From positions 53,644 through 117,643 of the forward strand of contig NZ_BAIV01000017.1 in NCBI RefSeq assembly GCF_000517545.1: a stretch of 64,000 bases of DNA, read 5' to 3'. This DNA comes from Bacteroides reticulotermitis JCM 10512. GTDB taxonomy: Bacteria > Bacteroidota > Bacteroidia > Bacteroidales > Bacteroidaceae. Below, in pieces: positions 8,601 to 19,682 of this stretch (the first letter of the stretch is position 1; each line of letters begins with the position of its first letter). Below the pieces are notes generated by a model. That model was not told the origin of the DNA. It made no database searches and was given only the letters and a program-made list of their open reading frames with translations. The position numbers and the translations under genes are program-made.

Positions 8601-11600
8601 ATGCGTGCACAAAGGCTACTTATACCTCTCTTTTTTTTCTTTTTAGGAAATATCTTAACTCTTTCTGGGCAGGAGTACCGATTCGAAACATTAAGTGTCG
8701 AGGATGGGCTGTCTCAAATAACGGTGAGCGATATCTGTCAGGACGAGAAGTCCCGGATTTGGATTGCTACCTTAGATGGGTTGAATTGTTACGACGGTAA
8801 TCGTATCAAGGTTTTCAACTATTTCCATAATGATTCAATTAGTTATGGCAACCTTTACGTCACTCAGATGATAGATGACGGGCAGGGGAGCCTTTTTTTA
8901 TTGACCTCTACCGGAGTCTTTCAGTTTGATTTGGCAACTGAGAACTACCACCTGCTTCCCATATCTTCCCCTTCTATATTGGCAAAAGGTAAACATGGGG
9001 TATGGATTGTGAAGAACAATAAACTTTTTCTGTACGAAAAGACCACTCGTCACCTGAAACAGATGCATACGGGCATACAACTTCCGGAATGCGGCACAAG
9101 TATGATTGAGGATGCGGCGGGAACTTTATGGATTGCGCTGAAAGAAAATGGGGTTATGCGACTAGATACTAGCGGACAGATAGGCCTGGAGCTACCCGGC
9201 ATCAAAGTCATGAAGCTCATGAGTAGCCGTAATCAGAATATATGGATCGGTTCCCAAGGCCATGGCGTCTTTTGTTTCTCACCCGATGGGAAGCCTTTGC
9301 ATCATTATGAATATGAAGGAAAAGAGACCCATAAGCTTCGGGATGATATGGCGAGAGCGTTATCTCAGGATCTCGAGGGAAATATTTGGGTTGGGTATCG
9401 AAGCGGACTGAGTAAGATAGAGGTTGCTACGGGGAGAGTTTACCATTATCAGGCAGACCCTACGCGCATGGGCGCTTTGTCTAACCGTTCGATAACTTCT
9501 TTGTATACCGATAATCAAGGTACTATTTGGGTGGGTACGTATTGGGGTGGCGTGAATTATTTCTCGCCCGAATACCAGAACCTACGACATTACCAGGCAT
9601 CTGCTGACGGACTTTCCTTCTCCGTGGTAGGGGCTATGGCCGAAGATAAACTCGGTCAAGTTTGGATCTGCACCGAAGGTGGCGGATTGAATTTGTATCA
9701 GCCGGGGAAAGATCAATTCAAGCATTTCAACGTGCATACGGGACATCATTTCAGTTCCGACTTCCTGAAAGACATTGTTTACGATGAGGCTCATAACTGT
9801 TTGTGGATTGCGGCCGATTATACGAATCAGATTAACTGTTTCCGACTGGACACCTATCGGAATGAGGTATATGCGATAGCTACCGGAAAAGAAGCGGAAG
9901 TTGGCGAGGCTCTTTTCGCATTGGCCGATACACCGGACACCTTATATATAGGTACAACGTCCGCAGTGGTTAGTTTGGATAAACGAACACTCAAAACGGA
10001 AGTACTGTTTCATCAGAAAGAACTGTTTACACATAACTATAATACGTTGTTGCTCGACTCGAAGAAGCGGTTGTGGTTTGCGTCCGATGCCGGATGTATT
10101 GCCTATTCGATCGATACCAAGCAGACAAAAACCTATAAAATAAGCCTAAAGAAGCGTGTGAAGTCTCAAAAAGAACTGGTTAACGTCATTTATGAAGACC
10201 GGAACGGAGATGTTTGGGTGGGCACACATGGTAGCGGATTGTTCCTATTGAACGAAAAAGAGCAAACGTTTTTCCTGCATACCGGTGAAGAGATGCTTTC
10301 GGGGGAGAATATACGGGTGTTGAGTGAGACACCCTCCGGAAAGTTGTTGATGGGAACCGGACACGGCCTATCCATGTTGGACAGGCAAGATGGAAGAGTT
10401 ACTAATTTTAATTCCAAGACCGGATTCCCGCTAACGTTGGTTAACCGGAAGTCATTGTACGTATCCGGTAAGAACGATATTTATATGGGTGGGGCAACGG
10501 GCTTGGTTGTTATCCGAGAGAGCAGTTTACAGTATCCTCCTAAAACATACGATTTGCAGTTGGCGCATCTCTATGTGAACAATAAAGAAGTGAGAACGGG
10601 CGACCAAAGCGGTATTCTCGATAAAGCCTTCGCTTATACCGATCAGATACGGTTGAGCTATCGACAGAATGTATTCTCCATCGGCTTCTCGACCGACAAT
10701 TACCTGCATATCAGTGGAGGTGAAGTGCAATACCGGCTTGAAGGGTATAATGATGAGTGGAGTGAGAGCCGGGCAGGGAATGACATTACCTATACCAATA
10801 TATCGCCGGGTAAGTATGTTTTCGAAATCCGCTTGAAGAATTCGCCGGAAGTAATCAGCTCTTTGGAGATTCTCATAACGCCGCCATTCTATGCAACTTG
10901 GTGGGCGTATCTTATTTACGTGGGGCTTGTGCTAACGATCCTCTTTTTCGTAGTGCGCGAATACCGGATTCGTATCTTCCTGCGGACATCACTCGAGTTT
11001 GAACTTCGGGAGAAACAGCATATCGAAGAAATGAATCAGTCCAAGCTGCGTTTCTTCACCAATATCTCGCATGAGATCCGAACCCCCATTACCCTAATCT
11101 TGGGGCAAGTAGATATGCTGTTGAACTCCGGCAAACTGTCGACATACGCTTATTCCAAGTTGTTGAATATATATAAGAATGCCGGTAGCCTCAAGTCGCT
11201 GATAACCGAATTGCTCGATTTCCGGAAGCAGGAGCAAGGGCTCGTAAACTTAAAAGTATCCCGTTTCAATTTGTATGCTCTGCTGAAAGAGCATTATGTT
11301 CTGTTCAAAGAGTTGGCTGCCAACAGAGGGATTGCCTTTACCTTGGATGCCGACAGCGAGCAATGCCTGATGTGGGGTGATCGTTTACAGATACAAAAAG
11401 TTATCAATAATCTGTTGTCGAACGCATTTAAGTATACATCCGATGGCGGTTCTATTGCGATAAAGCTGACAGAAGGAGCCGATGACTGTTCGTTCTCAGT
11501 ATCCGACAATGGGGCGGGGATCTCGAAAGAAGACTACGCCAAGATATTCGAGCGGTTCTATCAGGTGGAGAATATCGGGCAATATGGCGGAACGGGTATC

Positions 11601-12601
11601 GGTCTGGCCCTCAGTCAAGGTATCGTAAAAGCCATCAGGGTGACATTGCGGTCGAAAGTCAGATTGGGCAAGGCGCTTGTTTCAGTGTTACTTTTAAAAA
11701 GGGGGACGCTCATTTTGATTCTTCCGTTACCCGAGTCGACCCGGCACATGATAAAGAGTATATTTACTTCTCGGAAGAGAAGCAGGCTCTGATCGAAGAG
11801 GGGCAGACTGCACAAAGCGAGAGTGGAACAACCGACTGTAAGTTGCTGGTTGTCGACGACAATGAAGAGATCCGAAATATTCTCGTCGATATATTCTCTC
11901 CTTTATATACGGTTGAAACCGCAAGCGATGGTGAAGAAGGCTATGATAAAGTAAGAAAGCTACAACCCGATTTAGTTATTTCGGATATCATGATGCCGGG
12001 AATGCCCGGAACCGAGTTGTGCGCTAAAATTAAGAATCATATAGAAACCTGCCACATTCCTGTTGTTCTGTTGACCGCGCTCAGTGCGCCCGAACGCGAA
12101 CTGGAAGGACTCCGAATCGGGGCCGATTGTTATGTCGTGAAGCCTTTCAATATGCGAAGATTGGTGATGCAGTGCAACAACCTGATTAACACCCGTCGGA
12201 TTTTGCAGCAGAAGTATGCCCGTCAGTTGGATGGCAAAGCGGAAAAGATTGCGACCAATAAGCTCGATCAGCAGTTTATCGAGCAAGCCACGCAGGTGGT
12301 AGAGGCTCATTTAGAGAATCCGGAGTTTAGTGTCGAACTGTTTTCAAGAGAGATGGGCGTGGGACGCACGGTTTTATTTCAGAAGATCAAAGGAATTACC
12401 GGAAGTACGCCTAACAATTTCATCATGAATATGCGTTTGAAAAAAGCCACTTACTTTTTATTGAACGCTCCCGAGATGAATATATCAGATATTGCCTATC
12501 GCTTGGGATTTGGAAATCCTCAATACTTCAACAAATGCTTTAAAGAACTTTTCGGTGTTGCTCCCACGCAATATCGGAAATCTCAGCAGCCTCCCGCTTA
12601 A
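8601..12601 (+). CDS. Hybrid two-component sensor/regulator (HTCS) of the orphan PUL, with one apparent deletion
   Basis: This one-protein sensor and transcription factor should bind a periplasmic oligosaccharide and activate the adjacent susC operon. Order: signal peptide (1-25); two-component-regulator beta-propellers with repeated IWIG, IWVG and VWVG strands (about 30-670); a Y_Y_Y domain (about 690-760); one membrane segment (about 767-787); HisKA with the phosphorylatable H824 in NISHEIRTP; HATPase with NNLLSNAFKYT, DNGAGI and GTGIGLAL; receiver with D1129 in VISDIMMPG; and an AraC HTH at the end. The frame breaks near 11633, where GCCATCAGG should read GCCCATCAGG. Restored, it is 1,333 residues. 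ATG 8601 is preferred to the TTG four codons earlier because the signal peptide starts there. TATGTTTG at 8555-8562 may be its -7 box. Confidence 0.92.
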
Positions 12602-12630
12602 AAAGCCCCTATTTAGTGCTTGAGACAGGG

Positions 12631-12745
12631 TATCCGAACTTTTAGACCTTATAAAACGAACGATCGGATAGGGTTGTATGCTCCAATACGCCCTACTTTT
12701 GTGACGTTGGTAATGCCTTTAAGCAAGTGGTGTGTATGTACATAC
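12631..12745 (+). promoter_or_regulatory. Promoter and likely operator of the orphan-PUL susC operon
   Basis: TTG at 12674-12676 and TACTTTTG at 12694-12701 form a well-spaced Bacteroides -33/-7 promoter about 115 bp before the SusC start. Just upstream, TATCCGA (12631-12637) and TCGGATA (12664-12670) form a 7-bp inverted repeat and are candidates for the HTCS operator. The leader contains a perfect 12-bp palindrome, GTATGTACATAC, at 12734-12745. A second -7-like box, TACCTTTG, lies at 12781-12788 without a -33 element. The rest of the 216-bp gap holds no gene. Confidence 0.55.
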
Positions 12746-12817
12746 CAGATTACCTCCTCTTTATAGTAAAGAACGAATTATACCTTTGTAATTAACCATT
12801 TTAAATTTATTCTAGTT

Positions 12818-15800
12818 ATGAAAGATTTGCAAAGCGGGACAAAAGTACGATTGCTTCAGTCGTTTCTTTTGCTATCCTTAAGTCTCCTTTTACTGACCGG
12901 TCCGATTTATGCGCAGGGCGGGTTTACGGTAAAAGGAGTGATTGTAGATAAAACAGGTTTCCCGTTGCCGGGAGCCAATGTGATGGAGAAAGGAACGACT
13001 ACGGGAACCATCACCGATCTGGATGGAAACTTCTCGTTGGGTGTAACCAAGAAAGGAACCACCCTGACCATATCGTTCATGGGATATACTTCTAAAGATA
13101 TAGTCGTGAAGGATCAAACCGTGAACATTGTTCTCGAAGAAAACTCCAAACTTCTGGATGAAGTCGTTGTGGTAGGTTACGGCACAATGAAAAAGCGTGA
13201 TGTAACAGGCGCGATAACCTCTATCACCAGCGAAGCTATTGAGAAGAAAATGGCGACGAGTGTTTTCGAAGCCTTGCAAGGTACAACTGCTGGTGTACAA
13301 GTTGTGTCCGGTTCGGGGCAACCCGGAGAATCTTCGTCTATTAAGATTCGCGGAACCTCTACGTTCTCAGCAGAAGGAGTTACACCTCTTTATATTGTCG
13401 ACGGGGTACCTTTGGAAAGTATTGATGGAATAAACACCAATGACATTACCTCGATGGAGATCCTGAAAGATGCTGCTTCCGCTGCTATCTACGGATCGCG
13501 TTCGGCCAACGGTGTTATCATCATAACGACCAAAAGCGGCCAAGAAGGAAAAGCCCGCATCGATATTAAGTACAATCACTCCTGGGGAACCCTTTCCCAT
13601 AAAGTGGCGCAAGCCAACCGCTTAGATCGTTTGCAGTACGACCAGTATCGCAAAGAGTATTTCGAAACATACGGCGGGGGCAATCCGGCCGAAAGTATCG
13701 ACATACTGGACGATCCTTACAACTCCTTCTTCAATGTCGACAACGACTACCTGGATATGATTACCAGTACGGCTCAGAAAGATCAGATTGATGTGAGTGT
13801 AGGAGGCGGTACGAAGAAGCTGAAATACTTCATCAATACCGGTTACTATAACGAGAAAGGGATTATTTCGAATACCGGTTTCCAACGATTGAATACACGT
13901 ATCAACTCCGATTATTCGCCAACAGACTGGATGAATATGGGTAGCCGTCTGTCGCTGACCTATTCAAAGAAGAAAGGTTTGAATGAAGGACAATTGTTGA
14001 GTTCCGTATTAAGCCGTCGTCCGTATTTCAATACCTATTATCCCGACGGATCGTTGGTTGGCGTGTTCAATGGCCAGAAGAATCCCATTGCTCAAATCAA
14101 CTATACAACCGATTTCACCGACTCTTATAAGGCGAACTTCTTTCAGTTCTTTGAAATAAAGTTCAATAAATACCTGAAGTTCCGGGCCAATGTCGGCGCG
14201 AACTTCTATTTAGACAAACGTAAGAAGCTGGAGCCTAGCCTGATTACCGATGAATGGCAGAGACAGAATAGAGGATATTCTTATAACTACCTCAACTGGA
14301 ACTGGATGAACGAAGACTTCATCACCTATGCCCGTAAGATCAAAGGCCATAACTTCAGTGTGATGGCGGGAGTCAGCGCGCAACAATGGCGTTATGAGAA
14401 CGAAACCTTTGTAGGAATGAATTCGTCGACCGATTTTATCTATACGATGAATGCCTTTGCTGCCAACCTCGACTTATCCGCTACCGGATCGACGTTGTCC
14501 AACCACGCCATGGCTTCCGTCTTTGCCCGCGTCACCTATGACTATCTGGGCAAGTACCTGTTCACGGCTAATATCCGTCGCGACGGTTCCTCTCGTTTCT
14601 CCAAGGAAAACAAATGGGGTAATTTCCCGTCCGTATCGATGGGATGGCGTTTCTCCGACGAGAATTTCATGAAGTTCTCGAAAGGTTTTCTGGAAGATGC
14701 TAAGATTCGCGTAAGCTACGGTATCACAGGTAATGAAGCGATTGGCAATTATGACTATATCTATTCCTATTCGCCGAATTCTATTTATGATGGAGTGGGC
14801 GGCGTAGTTCCCACCCGTATCGGTAAAGACAACCTGAAGTGGGAAGAGACCAAGCAGTTTAACCTGGGACTCGACTTGAACTTCTGGGATAGCCGCTTGA
14901 TTATCACCGCCGATTACTATGATAAGTACACCGATGGTTTGCTGGCCAACTACCAGTTGCCCAAGGAGTCAGGCTTCTCATACATGAAAACCAACGTTGG
15001 CGAGATGAGCAATCGTGGTTTTGAGATAGCTGTGACAGGAGACCTTGTTCGTTCGAAGGATTGGCAATGGAACGCGTCGTTCAATATCTCCCGCAATATA
15101 AACCGCATCGAGAAACTCTCCGAAGGTAAAGCCTATATGGAAGGCGATATCTGGTGGATGCAGGAAGGCGGACAAGTAGGCGATTTCTACGGCTTTAAGA
15201 GTGCCGGAGTCTTTGCGTACGATGAATCGAACGCATTTACGGATAGTTGGGAACAGCTGACCCCTGTTTTTGAAGGTGGCGTCTTTCAATATAAATATAT
15301 GTTGAACGGACAAGAGTATACCGGTGATATACACCGCAAAACACTGCCCAACGGCAAACCTTTCCGTGGCGGCGACTACAACTGGTCTGAGCCGGAAGGT
15401 TCTCGCGATGGCGTGATCGATGACAACGACCGTATGGTTATCGGCAATGCGATGCCGAATGTAACCGGTGGACTGAATACGACCGTGACCTGGAAAAAGC
15501 TCTCTTTATACCTGGGATTCTATTATTCACTGGGTGGTAAGATCTATAACGCCGCCGAGCACAACCGCAATATGTTCAAGTATTCGGGCACAACACCTTC
15601 TCCCGAAGTGATCCACAACATGTGGTTGCGTCCGGGTGATCGGGCAATTTATCCTCGTCCCTACAATGATGACTTTAACAATGCCCGTGTAGGTAACTCA
15701 TTCTATCTGGAAGATGCTTCCTTCATCCGTTTGCAGAATATACGTATGGCGTATGACTTGCCTAACAACTGGGTGCAGAAGCTGCTGTTGAAGAACGTCA

Positions 15801-15955
15801 ATGTATACGCGTTTGTGAATAATGCCTTGACGTGGACCAATTACTCCGGTTTCGATCCTGAGTTCTCTACAAATAACCCGCTTCAGATTGGTAAGGACTC
15901 GTATCGTTATCCGAGAAAGCGTGAGTATGGTATTGGTTTTTCCGCTAACTTTTAA
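12818..15955 (+). CDS. SusC-family TonB-dependent outer-membrane transporter (orphan PUL)
   Basis: This 1,045-residue protein imports oligosaccharides across the outer membrane using TonB energy. After a signal peptide ending LLLLTGPIYAQG (about residue 33) comes a carboxypeptidase-D-like regulatory domain (KGVIVDKTGFPLPGANVME, about 38-115), then the DEVVVVGYGTMKKRDVTGAI motif that opens the SusC plug, the plug with GVQVVSGSGQPGESSSIKIR and AASAAIYGSRSANGVIIITT, and a long beta-barrel ending in the aromatic terminus GIGFSANF. Length is normal. SusD follows 14 bp downstream on the same transcript. The substrate cannot be told from the sequence. Confidence 0.95.
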   Translation: MKDLQSGTKVRLLQSFLLLSLSLLLLTGPIYAQGGFTVKGVIVDKTGFPLPGANVMEKGTTTGTITDLDGNFSLGVTKKGTTLTISFMGYTSKDIVVKDQTVNIVLEENSKLLDEVVVVGYGTMKKRDVTGAITSITSEAIEKKMATSVFEALQGTTAGVQVVSGSGQPGESSSIKIRGTSTFSAEGVTPLYIVDGVPLESIDGINTNDITSMEILKDAASAAIYGSRSANGVIIITTKSGQEGKARIDIKYNHSWGTLSHKVAQANRLDRLQYDQYRKEYFETYGGGNPAESIDILDDPYNSFFNVDNDYLDMITSTAQKDQIDVSVGGGTKKLKYFINTGYYNEKGIISNTGFQRLNTRINSDYSPTDWMNMGSRLSLTYSKKKGLNEGQLLSSVLSRRPYFNTYYPDGSLVGVFNGQKNPIAQINYTTDFTDSYKANFFQFFEIKFNKYLKFRANVGANFYLDKRKKLEPSLITDEWQRQNRGYSYNYLNWNWMNEDFITYARKIKGHNFSVMAGVSAQQWRYENETFVGMNSSTDFIYTMNAFAANLDLSATGSTLSNHAMASVFARVTYDYLGKYLFTANIRRDGSSRFSKENKWGNFPSVSMGWRFSDENFMKFSKGFLEDAKIRVSYGITGNEAIGNYDYIYSYSPNSIYDGVGGVVPTRIGKDNLKWEETKQFNLGLDLNFWDSRLIITADYYDKYTDGLLANYQLPKESGFSYMKTNVGEMSNRGFEIAVTGDLVRSKDWQWNASFNISRNINRIEKLSEGKAYMEGDIWWMQEGGQVGDFYGFKSAGVFAYDESNAFTDSWEQLTPVFEGGVFQYKYMLNGQEYTGDIHRKTLPNGKPFRGGDYNWSEPEGSRDGVIDDNDRMVIGNAMPNVTGGLNTTVTWKKLSLYLGFYYSLGGKIYNAAEHNRNMFKYSGTTPSPEVIHNMWLRPGDRAIYPRPYNDDFNNARVGNSFYLEDASFIRLQNIRMAYDLPNNWVQKLLLKNVNVYAFVNNALTWTNYSGFDPEFSTNNPLQIGKDSYRYPRKREYGIGFSANF

Positions 15956-15969
15956 TTGAAGATTATCGT

Positions 15970-17430
15970 ATGAAAAAGATAAAATATATGCTTGGAGCCT
16001 GCTGTCTGGCTCTGTCATTAACTAGTTGTTCAGACTTTCTGAATGAAGAACCGGTAAGTGAGATTCCTGCCGGCGAAATGTGGAAGACAGCCCGTGATGC
16101 GAAAGCTGGAGTCAATGAAATCTACGGATTGCTACGCTCCACGTTGCGCGAAAACTACTTCTATTGGGGAGAATTCCGTTCGGATAATGTAGCTCCCGGT
16201 GCTCCCGTTATGGCCGATCAGGCACGGGTTATCAACAACCTGATGTCAACCGACGAGCGAAGCGCGCGCTGGACTACGCTGTATCAGCTGATTAATCAGG
16301 CAAACCTCGCCATTAAGTATGTACCGGGTATCAGCATGCCCGATGTTGCCGACCGCAACGACTACCTCGGTCAGGCCTATGCGATGCGTGCTTTAGCCTA
16401 CTTCTACGCCATTCGGGTATGGGGTGATGTACCTCTTTTTGTAGAACCTACCGAGAAATACTCGAAAGATATTTATAAAGTGCGTACCAATTGCGAAACG
16501 ATTCTGGAAGAAGTTATTATTCCGGACCTGAAGAAGGCCGAGACGTTGATCAACCGTAACAAGAACTTCGAACGCAAACGTATCTCTATCTGTGGCGTTT
16601 GGGCTATCATGGCCGATGTATATATGTGGACCGGCCAGTATAACCTAGCCGATCAGACCATTGATAAAATGGCGGATATAAGCTCCTCGAAAGGACGTTT
16701 CGTCGACTTCGAACCATCGATTCAGGCTTGGCATACCATGTTCACCGAAGAACTAAACAACAAACCGTCGGATGATACTCCGGAGAATGACGAGTATTCC
16801 ACGAAAGAATTTATCTTCCTCGTTCATTTCAATATGGATGAAGTAGGTACCAACGGATACAGCTATATGTATCAATGGTTCTCCGGTTCCGGCAACCGTG
16901 CCGCCGTTCTGTCCGATCAGTATATGAATATATTCAACGAAGCCGATATGCGAGGCGACTTGCGCAAAGACTATACGGTGAAACTCTATCAGAATGGTAA
17001 TGAACTTCGCAAGTACATGTCCGGTGACGTGAGCAACTCGCTAAACAAAATGTGCGAGGTCGGTTATCCCATTTACCGATATACCGATATGCTGCTATTG
17101 CAGGCTGAGGCTCGTGCCCGCTTAGGGAAATGGGAAGAAGCGTTGGACTTAGTGAAGAAAGTACGCGACCGTGCCGGCTTGGTGACTCCTACCGCGCTCG
17201 ACTTTGCTTCGGAAAATGAGATTATCGACTATATCCTGCGCGAACGTCAGGTAGAACTTGTGGGCGAAGGCCGCCGTTGGTTCGATCTGGTGCGTACCGG
17301 CAAGTGGAAAGAAGTAATGGAGCCAATCAACGGAATGAGCCAAGATGGCAACGAAGTGTTCCCGATCCATTATTCCCATGTGTTGGAGAATCCTAAATTA
17401 GTTCAGAACTCATATTATGGTAACAACTAA
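15970..17430 (+). CDS. SusD-family surface glycan-binding lipoprotein (orphan PUL)
   Basis: This 486-residue lipoprotein should act as the lid over the SusC channel. The lipobox is LSLTSC (Cys at about 19) followed by SDFLNEEP, the usual SusD start. RagB/SusD features include RALAYFYAIRVWGDVPLFVEP (about 141-161) and the closing motif ERQVELVGEGRRWFDLVRTG near 424-443. It lies 14 bp after SusC, and the next gene begins 13 bp after its stop. The family is certain; the ligand is unknown. Confidence 0.95.
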   Translation: MKKIKYMLGACCLALSLTSCSDFLNEEPVSEIPAGEMWKTARDAKAGVNEIYGLLRSTLRENYFYWGEFRSDNVAPGAPVMADQARVINNLMSTDERSARWTTLYQLINQANLAIKYVPGISMPDVADRNDYLGQAYAMRALAYFYAIRVWGDVPLFVEPTEKYSKDIYKVRTNCETILEEVIIPDLKKAETLINRNKNFERKRISICGVWAIMADVYMWTGQYNLADQTIDKMADISSSKGRFVDFEPSIQAWHTMFTEELNNKPSDDTPENDEYSTKEFIFLVHFNMDEVGTNGYSYMYQWFSGSGNRAAVLSDQYMNIFNEADMRGDLRKDYTVKLYQNGNELRKYMSGDVSNSLNKMCEVGYPIYRYTDMLLLQAEARARLGKWEEALDLVKKVRDRAGLVTPTALDFASENEIIDYILRERQVELVGEGRRWFDLVRTGKWKEVMEPINGMSQDGNEVFPIHYSHVLENPKLVQNSYYGNN

Positions 17431-17443
17431 AACGATTGAAACA

Positions 17444-18052
17444 ATGAAAAAGACACTATACAGAACCCTCTTCTTCGGTCTGGCCGCCCTGCTATTTACA
17501 GGCTGTGGACTCGACTTACAGAAGAATTACGATTACGAATCCTCGGTAGCCGATCCGCATGTCAACGTGGTGGCTTGGGAATACTTTCAGGATCATCCCG
17601 ATATTTTCTCCGAGTTTACCGAGGCCATCGAATATACCGGCTTGAAAGATTACTATACCCAGACTGAGAATAAATACACCTTTCTGGCACTGAATAATAC
17701 CGCCATGCAGTCCTACCGTGATAATGTGTTTCCGGGAGAGACTTCGATTACCAACTGCGACAGAGAGACCGTGAAGAACATGTTGCTGTATCACATTGTC
17801 GATGGCGAATATAGCTCGTACGGTGAGTTGCAGGTAGAAGCCATGTTTGTATTGACCCTGCTTCCCGGAGAAAGGGGACTAATGACCATGTCCGTTTGGA
17901 AGAATCCTTGGCAAGCCGCGGTAGGTAAGATTTTGGTCAATGAAACCGGTAGCAACGGGAAGTCGCCTCAGCGTAACGCCAAAACAAGTAACATCCTGCC
18001 TACGAACGGTGTGATTCACATCTTCGAGAAATATTGTTATTACCAGCAATAA
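17444..18052 (+). CDS. Fasciclin (FAS1)-domain lipoprotein
   Basis: This predicted surface lipoprotein starts MKKTLYRTLFFGLAALLFTG with a lipidation cysteine in FTGC. I prefer the ATG at 17444 because an upstream start at 17417 would overlap susD and put ten polar residues before the signal peptide. The rest (about 30-200) looks like a FAS1 domain: YTFLALNNTAMQSY, a central LLYHIVDGEY and a closing segment SNILPTNGVIHIFEKY. FAS1 domains elsewhere mediate adhesion or polysaccharide binding. It is the third gene of the susCD operon, the place usually occupied by a surface glycan-binding protein. I infer a role in holding the glycan at the cell surface; no enzymatic motif is seen. Confidence 0.75.
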   Translation: MKKTLYRTLFFGLAALLFTGCGLDLQKNYDYESSVADPHVNVVAWEYFQDHPDIFSEFTEAIEYTGLKDYYTQTENKYTFLALNNTAMQSYRDNVFPGETSITNCDRETVKNMLLYHIVDGEYSSYGELQVEAMFVLTLLPGERGLMTMSVWKNPWQAAVGKILVNETGSNGKSPQRNAKTSNILPTNGVIHIFEKYCYYQQ

Positions 18053-18079
18053 TCAGTATTAAATTAAAAAGAGTTTATT

Positions 18080-19618
18080 ATGATTCGTAAATTATATACC
18101 ATCTTATTAATCGGACTTTGCTTGAACCTTGTGGCTTGCGGCGACGATCATGAAAACGTCGACCCGAATGCGGCCGCTCCTGTTATCAAGTTTCCGATGG
18201 AACAACTGGACGTTGACCTGAATAAAGTCGATAACCTGCCCGTTGTAGCTGTAGTCAAGTCGCAAGCCGGCTTGCGGAGTGTAACCATGAAAATACAAAC
18301 GGCCGAGGGCACGGTTGATTATAAAACCGTGACGGACTTCTTCAACCCGAACTCTTACAGCCTCTCGGAAAGAGTGGAGTACGAAGCCAACTTTCAGGCA
18401 TTTGTGATCGAAGCCACCGACAAACTCAATCACGTCGTTACCGAAACGTTGCCCATAGTCGTTACCGATGTAGTAGAACGCCCCGCCATCACGTTCGATC
18501 CGGCGGAGATTGTGTACGATGAAATGGAAGAGAATCCTACGATTCCCCGTACTACCTTCAAGGTTACTTCGGAAGCCGGCTTGAAGAAAGTAGAGATGTA
18601 TCTGGTATCGGTCAGCGGACAAGTATCGAAAGGAACCGCCGAACTGAACAATGAAGCGGAATACAACTTCGACGAAATGATCGATTATAAGGAAGGCGAT
18701 AAAGGTTTCAAGGTAAAAGCCGAAGACACTTATGGCTATATCACCATCGCTACACTGCCCGTTACCTACAAAACGATCCCCGGACCGGAATTGACGCTGG
18801 CCGATCAAGTGATCTTTGCCGATACCGATGTTAAAACCGGCGTAAACATACAGGCAGAATCGGTTCGTGGTGTCCACGAAGTCGTGATCTATCGCATTGA
18901 AAACGGACAGGAAGTTGAAGCTTACCGGGAACAGAAAAACGGAGAACACGCCCTGAACTATGCACCGAAGATAGACTTGACCGAATCCACCTCTCAACTC
19001 AAAGTAGTTGTTTCCGATGGCCGGGCGGGTAAAGAAGCGATTGGCTACGTGAAGACGTATGTCAACATGGATGTTGCCACTGTACATGTCGGTAGTCAGC
19101 CACTGGCTAACAACGCACACGATAAATTCCCGGACGCTTTCGGTATGCTCTCTTTCAATGATATGAAAACATACTCCATTGATTATGCGATATCCAGCGA
19201 AGCCAACGCGAAGAATGTGGACTTGAAGTTCTACTGCTTTGGCGGTGCCGGTGTTCCTCGCTTATACTCGATGGATAATACCGAGAAAGATAGTGAATTT
19301 AATGGTTCCACGGGTAAACTGTCGACTATTAAAGCGAAGAATATGACTCGTTTCGCGACCTTGACCGATTTCGACTTTGACAATGCTACGGTTACTTCCA
19401 TTTCGGAAATACTCTCGAGCAGTATCTCGATCTCCAAGCTGACTCCTTTCGCGGTGGGCGATGTGATCGCTTTCCGTACCGGAAGTTCGTCAACAGCAGG
19501 CGGAGCGAGAGTTGGAATCATGAAAGTGGTCAGCATGACCGAACCGAAAGAACTACTGCCTAGTAACGCCACCGCACGCGTAATGACTCTTGAGATCAAA
19601 TTCCCTAAGAAGAAGTGA
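18080..19618 (+). CDS. Putative surface glycan-binding lipoprotein with Ig-like repeats (orphan PUL)
   Basis: This 512-residue lipoprotein has the signal peptide MIRKLYTILLIGLCLNLVAC, the lipidation cysteine being residue 20. About residues 30-340 contain three related beta-rich segments, each beginning with a P-x-I/L-x-F/L strand and containing GL(R/K)xVxM or HEVVIY strands (AGLRSVTMKIQ, AGLKKVEMYLV, RGVHEVVIYRI), as in tandem Ig-like domains. The C-terminal part (about 340-512) begins VHVGSQPLANNAHDKFPDAF and contains a serine-rich stretch, with no catalytic motif recognised. Position directly after SusC, SusD and the FAS1 protein suggests a glycan-binding surface protein. The product is unnamed beyond that. 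It is followed by a 364-bp structured gap. Confidence 0.65.
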   Translation: MIRKLYTILLIGLCLNLVACGDDHENVDPNAAAPVIKFPMEQLDVDLNKVDNLPVVAVVKSQAGLRSVTMKIQTAEGTVDYKTVTDFFNPNSYSLSERVEYEANFQAFVIEATDKLNHVVTETLPIVVTDVVERPAITFDPAEIVYDEMEENPTIPRTTFKVTSEAGLKKVEMYLVSVSGQVSKGTAELNNEAEYNFDEMIDYKEGDKGFKVKAEDTYGYITIATLPVTYKTIPGPELTLADQVIFADTDVKTGVNIQAESVRGVHEVVIYRIENGQEVEAYREQKNGEHALNYAPKIDLTESTSQLKVVVSDGRAGKEAIGYVKTYVNMDVATVHVGSQPLANNAHDKFPDAFGMLSFNDMKTYSIDYAISSEANAKNVDLKFYCFGGAGVPRLYSMDNTEKDSEFNGSTGKLSTIKAKNMTRFATLTDFDFDNATVTSISEILSSSISISKLTPFAVGDVIAFRTGSSSTAGGARVGIMKVVSMTEPKELLPSNATARVMTLEIKFPKKK

Positions 19619-19682
19619 CGCATGGGCAATACTACTTGCCGTATAATGTATTACTAGATAACTCTCTTTCTATAGGTACTAA

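Noticed and set aside
8564..8800. 78-codon open frame overlapping the HTCS start
   Set aside because: Different frame from the HTCS gene, no motif, and the HTCS signal peptide and propeller explain this DNA.
18107..19120. Open frame of 337 codons on the minus strand
   Set aside because: It lies wholly inside the plus-strand lipoprotein gene with a signal peptide, and its own product has no motif or sensible start; it is a codon-bias shadow.
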